Part shown: positions 1 through 7,884 of the stretch, piece after piece
Position numbering within the stretch: the stretch's first letter is position 1
Layout: each line of letters opens with the position of its first letter
Assembly: GCA_959020715.1 (NCBI GenBank)
Contig: CAUESV010000007.1
Location: 1 to 64,000, forward strand
DNA length: 64,000 nt
Origin: an uncultured Collinsella sp.
GTDB taxonomy: Bacteria > Actinomycetota > Coriobacteriia > Coriobacteriales > Coriobacteriaceae
Reading direction: 5' to 3'
Translations under genes and position numbers: made by a program
Notes under the pieces: model-generated
The model's input: only the letters and a program-made list of their open reading frames with translations
The model's database searches: none
What the model was told of the DNA's origin: nothing

Positions 1-1
1 C

Positions 2-841
2 GCGACTGAGCTCCGCCTGAAGGCCGCGCTCGACGCCGTGGAGGCCCGCGAGGCGAGCTCTCGCGAGACCGGCAACCGCCTCGTTCGACGTCTTGAGGAT
101 TCCAAGCGCATCCGCGACAAGGTGAAGGCCGAGCGAGACGCCGGCATTGCGGCCGCACAACAAACCGTCGACGCCACGCGCGCCCAGCTCGAGACGCTGC
201 GCCATGAGTATGCCGAGCTGCAACGCAATCCCTCGGCAAATCCCGCCAACTATACGGTGCGCACCAGCGAGCTCTCGATGCAGATCTCCGACACGGCAGA
301 TGCCCTGCGAAAAGCCGAAGAAGATGTCCCGCGCATCACCGCCGACCTTGAGCACTCGCTTGCCGCAGCCGAGCAGGCCGTCGAACAGGCGCAGGCCCCC
401 ATCGCCGACGCCAAGCGAGCCCATCAGGCCGTGACGGCAGAGGCCGATGCCGCGCGCGACGAGCTGCAGACCGCAAAAACCGCCGCCGCGACTCGTCAGC
501 GCGAACTGCGCGAGAAGATCACTGCCGAGGACAAGGCACGCCGGGACCAGGAGCAGACCATCGCCAACGCCCAAGCAGATGCCGCACATGCACAGTCGAT
601 CATCGAGCAGGCGACCGAGGTACACGACCACCCAGAGATCACTGAGTCGCTTGCAGGATCCTTGGCCCGAGACAAAGCCGAACACGCCGAGACCGAGCGA
701 GAGGTTACCCAGCTCGAAGCCACCGAGGACGCGGTGCGCGAGCGTACCCGCGACTCACGCATCAAATTCACCGGCGCCATCGTCTGCATCGTCGCCGTGA
801 TTCTGGCGATTGTCCTCATCTGGCTCTTCACAAGCAAGTAG
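2..841 (+). CDS. Tail-anchored coiled-coil protein, 5' end outside window
   Basis: The reading frame is open to the left edge, so the start is not in the window; an in-frame GTG at 38 is probably internal. The visible 280 residues are almost entirely charged, alanine-rich helix with heptad character (many E/K/R/A/Q), interrupted by a short Asn/Pro-rich break (around NPSANPANY), and end in one strongly hydrophobic segment of about 20 residues (core IVCIVAVILAIVLIWLF) followed by TSK. This is a long coiled coil anchored by a C-terminal membrane segment, with the bulk presumably in the cytoplasm. No enzymatic motif is visible and I do not recognise the family. A hairpin of the 845-888 repeat follows the stop by 3 bases and may help end transcription. 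Confidence 0.75.
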   Translation, partial: ATELRLKAALDAVEAREASSRETGNRLVRRLEDSKRIRDKVKAERDAGIAAAQQTVDATRAQLETLRHEYAELQRNPSANPANYTVRTSELSMQISDTADALRKAEEDVPRITADLEHSLAAAEQAVEQAQAPIADAKRAHQAVTAEADAARDELQTAKTAAATRQRELREKITAEDKARRDQEQTIANAQADAAHAQSIIEQATEVHDHPEITESLAGSLARDKAEHAETEREVTQLEATEDAVRERTRDSRIKFTGAIVCIVAVILAIVLIWLFTSK

Positions 842-844
842 TCA

Positions 845-1096
845 TTGGGGACGTTCTTAAACGACTAGTCAAACAAGAACGTCCCCAACGACTAGTCCAA
901 GGAGTGTCCCCAAGTGCCGGCACAAAAGGAACGTCCCCAACTGCCAGAAGGAGCGTCCCCAGGTGCCAATCAAATGGCGAGAGTGGATAATCTCCCACTT
1001 TGAGCCCGCAGACGGGCCAAAAACGGGAGATTATCCACTCTCATTCCACAGGTACTCATTTAAGTACGTCCCCAATGAGTGCCCCAAACGACTAGT
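845..1096. repeat. Cluster of GTCCCC/ACTAGTC short repeats
   Basis: A spacer built from reiterated short words. The motif ACGTCCCCAA or its complement recurs several times and AACGACTAGTC occurs at 860-870, 887-897 and near 1086-1096. Positions 845-858 and 875-888 form a perfect 14-bp inverted repeat around a 16-base loop. The style is that of REP-like intergenic repeats. There is no credible gene here; a 61-codon open frame through it has repeat-derived composition. Confidence 0.6.
979..1042. repeat. Perfect 18-bp inverted repeat
   Basis: The arms GAGAGTGGATAATCTCCC (979-996) and its exact reverse complement (1025-1042) flank 28 bases that contain a second small stem, GCCCG (1004-1008) with CGGGC (1013-1017). 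The element sits inside the GTCCCC repeat cluster. It is consistent with a REP/MITE-like palindrome; a multicopy search of the genome would settle it. Confidence 0.65.
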
Positions 1097-1136
1097 CCGA
1101 ACCAAGGCAACGTCGATGTCTTGGCAATGTCAGCGA

Positions 1137-1234
1137 AAACGCCCCTAAGCGAGCAAGGTGACGTGAAAGAGGAGGGCATTGACCTTCTGGTCATGCCCGA
1201 CGATTGAACGTCAGATTGCCGCTTAGGGGCGTTT
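1137..1234. other. Nested three-helix palindromic element, possible structured RNA
   Basis: Three helices nest around one centre. The outer one is 15 bp perfect (1137-1151 with 1220-1234), the middle one 6 bp (TGACGT 1159-1164 with ACGTCA 1208-1213), and the inner hairpin is 10-11 bp with one bulge (1174-1184 with 1189-1198, loop TTCT). On the minus strand the outer helix is followed by four T, so it could act as a second terminator for queA. It could equally be a small RNA or a palindromic mobile repeat. No protein-coding signal is seen. Confidence 0.45.
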
Positions 1235-1246
1235 GCAGCGTCGACC

Positions 1247-1275
1247 GGTTACGGCGTTTGTAAAACGCCGTAACC
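1247..1275 (-). terminator. Hairpin at the 3' end of queA
   Basis: A perfect 13-bp stem (1247-1259 with 1263-1275) with a 3-base loop begins at the last base of the queA stop codon. No T-run follows on the minus strand, so termination efficiency is uncertain; it may stabilise the 3' end or act together with the palindrome at 1137-1234. Confidence 0.5.
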
Positions 1276-2486
1276 TACAAGATGAGCATGGCGTCGCCAA
1301 AGCTGAAGAAGCGGTAGCGCTCCTCGATGGCGGCAGCGTAGGCATCCATGATCTGGTCGCGGGTGGCAAGCGCGCTCACAAGCATCATGAGTGTAGAGCG
1401 AGGCACGTGGAAGTTCGTGATCAACGCGTCGACCACGTGATAGGTCGAGCCAGGCATGAGGTAGAGCTGCGTCGTCGCGTTCTCGCGCACCACGATGTCG
1501 CCGCGGCCGAGCGTGTCGGCCCCGTCCTCGCGGCCCTCAAAATAGCGCGCCGTCACAGCCGGATCGGACACCGGCGCGTCCGCGTCAAACGCGCTCTCGA
1601 GCGAGCGCACTGCGGTAGTGCCGACGGCGATCACACGATGGCCCTCGGCCTTCGCCTTATGCACAGCGTCGACAACCTCCTGCGACACGTGGTAGCGCTC
1701 GGTGTGCATCACGTGCTGTGTAGGGTCGTCCTCCTCCACCAGACGGAAGGTATCGATACCCACCTCGAGCTCGACGGCGGCAAACTTCGCGCCCTTGGCC
1801 TCGATAGCGGCCATGAGCTCGGGAGTAAAGTGCAGACCCGCCGTAGGAGCGGCAGCCGAGTGCTCCTCCTTCATGGCGTAGACGGTCTGGTACTTCTCGG
1901 GATCGCCCTCGTAATCGGTAATGTAGGGCGGCAGCGGCACGTGGCCGGCAGCGTGGATGGCCTCGTCGAGCGTGCGCGGGTCGCCGGCGGCATTGCAACC
2001 GGCCGGCTCAAAGCGCACCAGACGGCCACCGCGGCTATCGGTAACAAAGTCGACGACCTCGGCCGTCAGCACCACGGGCGCGCCCTCGGGCGCATGGGCG
2101 CCGCCCGCACGATACTCAATCTGAGCACCGGGCTTCAGGCGCTTACCCGGCTTGACCAGGCACTCCCAGACATGGCCCAGCGGATCCACATCCTCGCGGC
2201 GCTTGAGCAGCAGCGTCTCGACCACGCCGCCCGAGCCGGCCTTGCGACCGATCAGGCGGGCCGGCATCACGCGCGTCTTGTTGATGACGAGCACGTCGCC
2301 CGGCTCGATATAGTCGATGATGTCGCGGAAGATGCGGTGCTCAACGGTACCGCCGTGCTCCAGCGGCGTTCCCGCCTGGGAGCCCTTGCGATCAACCACC
2401 AGCAGGCGGCAGGAGTCGCGCGGCTCGGCAGGAGCTTGGGCAATCAGTTCCTCGGGAAGGTTGTAGTCAAAATCATCGGTACGCAT
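1275..2486 (-). CDS. queA: tRNA preQ1(34) S-adenosylmethionine ribosyltransferase-isomerase
   Basis: QueA transfers and isomerises the ribosyl group of S-adenosylmethionine onto 7-aminomethyl-7-deazaguanine at tRNA position 34, giving epoxyqueuosine. The 403-residue product has the family opening (MRTDDFDYNLPEELIAQAP, then RDSCRLLVVDR), the GDVLVINKTRVMPARL segment, PTAGLHFTPEL, the GIDTFRLV block and the C-terminal LMPGSTYHVVDALITNFHVPRSTLMMLVSA stretch. Start at 2486 is preferred because AGAGG lies 5 bases upstream; a GTG at 2501 would put that site inside the gene. Another queuosine gene, queH, lies about 6 kb away on the same strand, with the arginine module between them. Family assignment is secure. 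Confidence 0.95.
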   Translation of the reverse strand: MRTDDFDYNLPEELIAQAPAEPRDSCRLLVVDRKGSQAGTPLEHGGTVEHRIFRDIIDYIEPGDVLVINKTRVMPARLIGRKAGSGGVVETLLLKRREDVDPLGHVWECLVKPGKRLKPGAQIEYRAGGAHAPEGAPVVLTAEVVDFVTDSRGGRLVRFEPAGCNAAGDPRTLDEAIHAAGHVPLPPYITDYEGDPEKYQTVYAMKEEHSAAAPTAGLHFTPELMAAIEAKGAKFAAVELEVGIDTFRLVEEDDPTQHVMHTERYHVSQEVVDAVHKAKAEGHRVIAVGTTAVRSLESAFDADAPVSDPAVTARYFEGREDGADTLGRGDIVVRENATTQLYLMPGSTYHVVDALITNFHVPRSTLMMLVSALATRDQIMDAYAAAIEERYRFFSFGDAMLIL

Positions 2487-2504
2487 CTTTGCCTCTTTCA
2501 CAAA

Positions 2505-2535
2505 GCGCGTCAGTCGAAAAAATCGACTGACGCGC
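2505..2535 (-). terminator. Hairpin between arcB and queA, terminator or leader element
   Basis: A perfect 13-bp stem (2505-2517 with 2523-2535) closes a 5-base loop. On the minus strand it ends in TTTGTG about 10 bases before the queA ribosome binding site. It may stop arcB readthrough, or form a 5'-leader hairpin of queA. The short U-run makes either reading tentative. Confidence 0.45.
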
Positions 2536-2619
2536 GCATCATTCTCCCCTGTATCCTATCAGCTTGTTGAGAGAAATATAGTATGGAAACAGATTTGCGA
2601 CTGTTTTCTCAACGCCCCG

Positions 2620-3630
2620 CTACTTAAGCGTTGCGTACATCACCGCCTTAATCGTATGCATGCGATTCTCCGCTTCTTGGAAAACACGAGACTTATCGGA
2701 CTCAAAAACCTCGTCCGTGACTTCCATTTCGGTAACTCCAAACTTCTCAGCAATTTCGGCACCAACAGTAGTATTAGTATCGTGGAAGCTCGGAAGGCAG
2801 TGGAGGAAAATCGCCTCGGGCTTTGCCATAGACATCACCTCAGCGGTCACACGATACGGCGACATGAGCTTAATGCGGCTTTCCCACAGCTCTGCGGGCT
2901 GACCCATGCCAACCCAAACATCCGTGTAAATTACATCGGCATCACGAGCGCCTTCCTCAATATCCTCTGTAATGGTAATCGTCGATCCATGCTCGGCCGC
3001 AATACGACTACATTCTGCAAGGAGTTCAGGATCATAGGATGTAGCCCCCTCCGAATTTCCCCCGATTGGGCCGCAAGAACAGTAGTTAATGCCGAGCTTA
3101 GCGCAAATGACCATGAGCGAATCAGCGACGTTTCCGGCCGCCTTACCAAAAAATGTAAGTTTCCTGCCCTTAATCTCTCCAAACTCTTCACGCATGGTCA
3201 GAATATCGGCAAGCACTTGAGTCGGGTGAAATTCAGTAGTCAGCCCATTCCAAACGGGAACCCCAGCTTTTGCAGCAAGCTCCTCAACCTTCGCCTGTTC
3301 AAAGCCGCGGTATTCAATTCCGTCATACATGCGGCCAAGGACGCGAGCCGTGTCCTCAATCGACTCCTTTTTGCCCATCTGAGACGAGCCCGGATCCAAA
3401 TAAGTTACACCCATGCCAAGGTCAAGTGCACCAACTTCGAAGGCGCAGCGAGTACGCGTGGAAGTCTTCTCAAATAGCAAAACAATATTCTTGCCTTCAA
3501 GGTATTTATGCGGAACACCGGCACGCTTCATGCTTTTGAAGTTAGCAGAAAGCTCAAGCAGATACTCAATCTCTTCCGTCGTGTAATCAAGCAGCTTCAG
3601 AAAACTGCGCCCAGCGATATTAACACCCAT
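2620..3630 (-). CDS. arcB: Ornithine carbamoyltransferase (catabolic)
   Basis: In the arginine deiminase pathway this cytosolic enzyme splits citrulline with phosphate into ornithine and carbamoyl phosphate. Visible motifs are STRTRCAFEV (carbamoyl-phosphate loop), DTARVLGRMYDGIEYRGF, HPTQVLAD, HCLPSFHD and the C-terminal EAENRMHTIKA. Two usually conserved stretches differ: the GDxRNN segment reads FGKAAGNVADS, and the ornithine-binding SMG loop reads VGMGQ. ATG 3630 gives the family start GVNIAGRSFLKL with GGGAG 9 bases upstream; ATG 3639 abuts that site directly. It is the last gene of the transporter-arcA-arcB operon, 32 bases after arcA. Function is supported by context as well as motifs; altered kinetics are only an inference. 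Confidence 0.92.
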   Translation of the reverse strand: MGVNIAGRSFLKLLDYTTEEIEYLLELSANFKSMKRAGVPHKYLEGKNIVLLFEKTSTRTRCAFEVGALDLGMGVTYLDPGSSQMGKKESIEDTARVLGRMYDGIEYRGFEQAKVEELAAKAGVPVWNGLTTEFHPTQVLADILTMREEFGEIKGRKLTFFGKAAGNVADSLMVICAKLGINYCSCGPIGGNSEGATSYDPELLAECSRIAAEHGSTITITEDIEEGARDADVIYTDVWVGMGQPAELWESRIKLMSPYRVTAEVMSMAKPEAIFLHCLPSFHDTNTTVGAEIAEKFGVTEMEVTDEVFESDKSRVFQEAENRMHTIKAVMYATLK

Positions 3631-3662
3631 ATTCGCCATCTCCCATCACAGTGGATTTGCAA

Positions 3663-4907
3663 CTAAATATCTTCGCGCCAGAAGGGCATGCTCATGCAGC
3701 GCGGGCCACCACGACCGCGGGACAGTTCCTCGGAGGGAACGACCAAAAGTTCCAAACCGTTCTTGTAGAGCTCATCATTTGTGACAACATTGCGCTCGTA
3801 AACACAGACTTTACCAGGAGCAACGGCAAGAGTGTTCGACCCGTCGTTCCACTGCTCGCGAGATGCCTCAACCATATCGCCGGCACCGCACTCAATAAGC
3901 TGCACCTTCTCCACGCCAGTAGCCATTTCAAGAATATGTTCAAGCGTGTCATCAATCTCTTGAACAGCGACCATTCCCTCAGAGTCACCACGAGTCAGAC
4001 GATAAACACGAAGGGTCTCAAAAATACCGGGATAAACTGTGAACTTATCGAAATCCACCATGGTGCAAACGGTGTCAAGATGCATGTAAGCATAGCCGTT
4101 GGGGATTTTAATAGCGTAAACGGTATCGATCTCAGAATTCCCAGATCCCCAGAACAAATTCTTTGCAAGCTCCTCAATCGCAGCCGCCTCAGTTCGCTGG
4201 CTAATTCCAATAGCCAAGGTATGAGCGTTAATGTTAAGCACATCACCGCCCTCGATATGCCAGGGATTCTTATGGTCGTACCAAATCGGAGTCCCTGCAT
4301 AATCGGGATGGTATTTGAAAATCGCTTCGTAGAAGGGCACTTCACGATCTCGCTGTTTCCAATACATATGGTGAAGCAGAACGCCTTTGCCCACGGAAGC
4401 AAGAGGATCGCGAGAGAAATATGAACTCGGAAGAGGCTTCAACACCAAATCATCGGGCTTCGCATCCTCATTATCCATCATACTAAGCGTAGTCGAAACG
4501 CGAGGCAGCTCAAGGTCACGATAACGATACCCCCCCATAGCCTCAAGTACAAACTGATACGAATCTGAAATAGCGTCGAGCTTTTCACGAACAGCCTGCT
4601 CAAGCATAGGATTGACAATCCCGCTCTCAGCCATAAATGTATCGGTAAACTCAGCGCGAGCCGAGGGGCATGCATCCAGCGCTTCAGCAACGAGTTTCTC
4701 CATATAGAGAACCTCAACACCTTCGCTCCTCAGAAGATCCGCAAAGGCATCATGCTCCTTTTGAGCCACATCAAGATAGAAACAGTCGTGAATCCAGACA
4801 TCATCGAACTCTTCTGCCTTTACGTTCACAAGGTCACGACCGGGGCGGTGAAGCACAACTTTCTTGAGCTTACCAATCTCGCTGTGTACATTCAGTCCTT
4901 TAGACAT
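3663..4907 (-). CDS. arcA: Arginine deiminase, operon copy
   Basis: It hydrolyses L-arginine to citrulline and ammonia in the cytoplasm, the first step of fermentative arginine use. The 414-residue protein shows the full family pattern: N-terminal VHSEIGKLKKVVLHRPG, FSRDP with the catalytic Asp, HHMYWKQRDREV, HIEGGD with catalytic His and Asp, MHLDTV, WNDGSNTLAVAPGKVCVYERN, and the nucleophilic Cys in GGPRCMSMPFWRED at the C terminus. In front of FSRDP the usual PN dipeptide is PS. GGAG sits 8 bases upstream of ATG 4907. It lies 28 bases downstream of the transporter gene and is probably co-transcribed with it. A second, divergent paralogue is at 6632-7882. Confidence 0.96.
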   Translation of the reverse strand: MSKGLNVHSEIGKLKKVVLHRPGRDLVNVKAEEFDDVWIHDCFYLDVAQKEHDAFADLLRSEGVEVLYMEKLVAEALDACPSARAEFTDTFMAESGIVNPMLEQAVREKLDAISDSYQFVLEAMGGYRYRDLELPRVSTTLSMMDNEDAKPDDLVLKPLPSSYFSRDPLASVGKGVLLHHMYWKQRDREVPFYEAIFKYHPDYAGTPIWYDHKNPWHIEGGDVLNINAHTLAIGISQRTEAAAIEELAKNLFWGSGNSEIDTVYAIKIPNGYAYMHLDTVCTMVDFDKFTVYPGIFETLRVYRLTRGDSEGMVAVQEIDDTLEHILEMATGVEKVQLIECGAGDMVEASREQWNDGSNTLAVAPGKVCVYERNVVTNDELYKNGLELLVVPSEELSRGRGGPRCMSMPFWREDI

Positions 4908-4935
4908 TCCTGTTACTCCATTTCAGCCATGAAAC

Positions 4936-6378
4936 CTACAGGGCAATAAGTCCCGAGATTGCTACGAATACGATATTGATGAGCGACACGACCAAGAAGA
5001 ATTTCCAAACGGTCTTCCACCACTGGCCAAGCTTGATCTTGCACACGCCCAAACCCGCTACAAGAATGGCGCTAGTAGGACAGATCAAAGACATCGTCGC
5101 GCTACCCATGGAGAGAGCCCACACGGCGGCCTCGGGATTAAGGCCCATGAGTTCGGTCAAAGGTCCAAAAATGGGAGCGGTCAGTGCTGCAAGGCCAGAT
5201 GAGCTGGGAACCAGAATCGCCAGGAGGTTCTCAACCGCATAAAGAAGCGTAGTAAAGAGAACCGCCGGGATGCCGCCCAGACCAGTGGCGAGCGCATTGA
5301 GGATGGTATCGATGATCATGCCGTCAGAGGCAATGACAAGGATGCCACGCGCAAGTCCAACGACAATTGCCGAGAAAGCAAAGTCAGCGATACCCGCAAC
5401 AAATTCCTGAGCGATGACGTCCTGACTAAAGCCCGCAATAACACCAGCCAACAGGCCCATGGCCAAAAAGACCGCAGAAATCTCGTTCATATACCAGCCC
5501 TGGGTCACAAGTCCCCAGATGATAAGGCACATACCAGCGATAAATACCGCAAGCACGCCTTTTTGACGACCCGTAAATTCCGCGTCAAGGGCAGATTCAT
5601 CGGCAGCGAACTCGACTTTCTTGGCGATATCATCCTCAAATGTGATCGATGACTCAGGGTTCTTCTTTACCCTTCGTGCATAGAGGACAACCCAAGTAAT
5701 TGCAACGGCAGTCAAAACAACCCAGGCAATCATACGCAGCCACAGCTGGGGGTTGCCCTGAATACCAAGAATACCTTGCGCAATGAGAACATTAAACGGA
5801 TTAATCGTTGAGGCGATGTAACCCGTGCGCGCTCCAACGAACACGACCATGAACGCCGTCATCGAGTCGAAGCCCATAGCCATCATAATTGGCATGAAGA
5901 TCGCAAAGAACGGGAGAGTTTCTTCCGCCATGCCAAAGCTCGTTCCGCCCAATGCAAAGAGAACCATCGCAATAGGAATAATTAGAATGTCTTTGTTCTT
6001 AAAGCGGCGAACGACACGACCCATTCCGCTCGTGATAGCGCCCGTTTTAGTAATAACCTGAAACGAACCGCCCACAATCAAGATGAATGCAACGACCTCA
6101 ATTGCCTCTTGTATACCGCGCGTTGGAGCCTGAAGAACATCGAAGACGCCTTGTCTGAGATCTACTTCATCCCCGGTTTCCTCGTCAATATATGTCTTTT
6201 CACTCTGCTCATACGTACCTGCGACAGTGACTTCACGACCGTTCACCTCCTGACGCTGATAGGACCCAGAGGGAACAATCCACGTGAGAACAGCGAAGAT
6301 GACCATAAGTGCAAAGATGATCGCATATACGTGCGGGACCTTGAACTGCTTGATGCCTTTCGAACTTTCCGCTGCCAT
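4936..6378 (-). CDS. YfcC/DcuC-family transporter, probable arginine/ornithine exchanger
   Basis: A 480-residue polytopic membrane protein with about 12 hydrophobic segments. It opens with a cytoplasmic KQFKVPHVYAIIFALMV and a first extracellular loop of about 55 residues. It contains TSFGMAEETLPFFAIFMPIM and TGYIASTINPFNVLIAQGILG, patterns typical of the YfcC branch of the C4-dicarboxylate carrier (DcuC) superfamily. Some streptococcal ArcD proteins belong to this family, and this gene leads an operon with arcA and arcB, so arginine uptake against ornithine export is the likely job; substrate is inferred. GGAGGAG lies just upstream of ATG 6378. Its promoter shares the 250-bp divergent region with the second arginine deiminase. 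Confidence 0.85.
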   Translation of the reverse strand: MAAESSKGIKQFKVPHVYAIIFALMVIFAVLTWIVPSGSYQRQEVNGREVTVAGTYEQSEKTYIDEETGDEVDLRQGVFDVLQAPTRGIQEAIEVVAFILIVGGSFQVITKTGAITSGMGRVVRRFKNKDILIIPIAMVLFALGGTSFGMAEETLPFFAIFMPIMMAMGFDSMTAFMVVFVGARTGYIASTINPFNVLIAQGILGIQGNPQLWLRMIAWVVLTAVAITWVVLYARRVKKNPESSITFEDDIAKKVEFAADESALDAEFTGRQKGVLAVFIAGMCLIIWGLVTQGWYMNEISAVFLAMGLLAGVIAGFSQDVIAQEFVAGIADFAFSAIVVGLARGILVIASDGMIIDTILNALATGLGGIPAVLFTTLLYAVENLLAILVPSSSGLAALTAPIFGPLTELMGLNPEAAVWALSMGSATMSLICPTSAILVAGLGVCKIKLGQWWKTVWKFFLVVSLINIVFVAISGLIAL

Positions 6379-6504
6379 ATCTCCTCCTTCATTCCTTTTC
6401 CCATCTATCCAGCTGGCACCATAAATGTATGAGGTTGCTCAGCGGTGGTCGGCCAACCATCGCCATCGTGTCGCTTTTCACCTATGAACGGCAGCTAAAG
6501 TGAC

Positions 6505-6549
6505 GTTATTAATCAATCTGATATTTAAAATTGATGTTATTTATCAATT
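6505..6549. promoter_or_regulatory. Putative operator in the divergent arc promoter region
   Basis: Two 13-bp direct repeats, GTTATTAATCAAT (6505-6517) and GTTATTTATCAAT (6536-6548), match at 12 of 13 bases and start 31 bp apart, close to three helical turns. The second overlaps a 7-bp inverted repeat AATTGAT/ATCAATT (6529-6535, 6543-6549). The AT-rich block lies between the divergent operon start (6378) and second arginine deiminase start (6632), the right place for one regulator to control both. The HTH gene at 7885 or an ArgR-type protein are candidate binders; neither is shown. Confidence 0.5.
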
Positions 6550-6631
6550 ACATACGTCTTTTAACTTTTCCGCAACACAACAAGGAACCTGCCTTAGCCT
6601 TATATAAAAACCGGCAGGACAGGAGACAGAC

Positions 6632-7882
6632 ATGCAAGGCGTACACATAACAAATGAAATCGGTCATTTAAAAGCCGTACTTGTCCATCGACCAGGAACT
6701 GAAACACAAAACTACCCTGATGCCGACTTCAGCCAAGTTTTCTCCCTGCGAAAATGGAGCGGTCGTTTTGACCTCGACAAAGCAATATATGAGCACGATT
6801 CCATGGTTCAATTGCTTGAGAAGCATGGCGTAGAAACCATTGAAATTAGGGACCTTCTCGAAGACTCACTTGAAACTGAGCCCCAATCACTTAAATGTTT
6901 TATTGATGACTACCTCCGTTGCAGTGGGGCAACAGGCAGAGAGTTCCTCGAGACAATAACCCAGCTGTTTGAGAACGCTAAGAACACCCAGGAATTGGTG
7001 AATATAGTACTTAACGGCATTCGCTTTGGAGACACTGAGCTATGTTCAAACCAGTCGGAAACACTACGGGCGCTCGTGCACGAGCAATTTGACCCCGCCT
7101 CGCTCTTGGTCAATCCCCTCAACACGCTTTTTTTCACTCGTGATCCTGCTGTGGTAGTCGGAGACGGCATCATCCTAAATCATATGTATTGGCCTGAGCG
7201 TGATCGTGAGGTCGCCTTATACCGGCAGATATTCACCCACCACAAGATCATGGGAGAAACCCCGGTATGTGATTTGAACAGGAGTAGTTACCATATCGAA
7301 GGCGGAGACATTCTTGTTATCAGTGCTAAGACATTATTAGTTGGAATCTCTGACCGAACTGAACCCGCCGCCGTCGAGTCACTTGCCAAAGAGCTCCTGA
7401 CCTCAAATAAATTCCAGACTACCGAGCTAATTGCGATTCGAGTCCCCTCTGACGGGCTGCGTATCCACCTCGATACGTTCATAAGTAGAATTGATCACGA
7501 CGCGTTCCTCATCGATCGTGAGATATGCAATGCCGTTGATGCATACAGCATTCAACTAAAACGATCCGGAAAGGGCCTTACGATCACTCCTATCGATCGC
7601 ACGATTCCGGAAATACTCTCTGCAGCCTGTTGCGAACCAATAAAAGTAATTGACTGCGGAGGCGGGAATCAAACCGCCTACGAAAGAGAGCGCCGGAACA
7701 ACGCAACGTCTATCCTTGCGCTCTCGCCAGGAAAACTATGCGTATATGAAGAAAACGTTTGGACCAACGAAGCGCTTGAGAAAGCAGGAATGGAATTATT
7801 CCCGTTATCCATTGACGAGCTCACCAAAGGCTATGGTGGCACAAACTGTCTATGCCTCCCTCTGTGGCGAGAGGATCTATAG
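6632..7882 (+). CDS. Second, divergent arginine deiminase
   Basis: A 416-residue member of the arginine deiminase family on the opposite strand to the arc operon. It retains the catalytic elements: Asp in FTRDP, His/Asp in HIEGGD, and the nucleophilic Cys in GGTNCLCLPLWREDL. It departs from the operon copy in several places: the WNDGSN block reads RRNNATS, ECGAGD reads DCGGGN, and HLDTV reads HLDTF. The gene is AT-richer than its surroundings. AGGAG is 6 bases before ATG 6632 and a TATATA at 6601-6606 is a plausible -10. An HTH regulator follows after 2 bases. It may deiminate arginine under other conditions or a related guanidino compound; the second is speculation. Confidence 0.88.
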   Translation: MQGVHITNEIGHLKAVLVHRPGTETQNYPDADFSQVFSLRKWSGRFDLDKAIYEHDSMVQLLEKHGVETIEIRDLLEDSLETEPQSLKCFIDDYLRCSGATGREFLETITQLFENAKNTQELVNIVLNGIRFGDTELCSNQSETLRALVHEQFDPASLLVNPLNTLFFTRDPAVVVGDGIILNHMYWPERDREVALYRQIFTHHKIMGETPVCDLNRSSYHIEGGDILVISAKTLLVGISDRTEPAAVESLAKELLTSNKFQTTELIAIRVPSDGLRIHLDTFISRIDHDAFLIDREICNAVDAYSIQLKRSGKGLTITPIDRTIPEILSAACCEPIKVIDCGGGNQTAYERERRNNATSILALSPGKLCVYEENVWTNEALEKAGMELFPLSIDELTKGYGGTNCLCLPLWREDL

Positions 7883-7884
7883 CC

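Noticed and set aside
963..1148. A 61-codon frame in the repeat-rich spacer
   Set aside because: It translates through palindromic repeats and has no convincing ribosome binding site.
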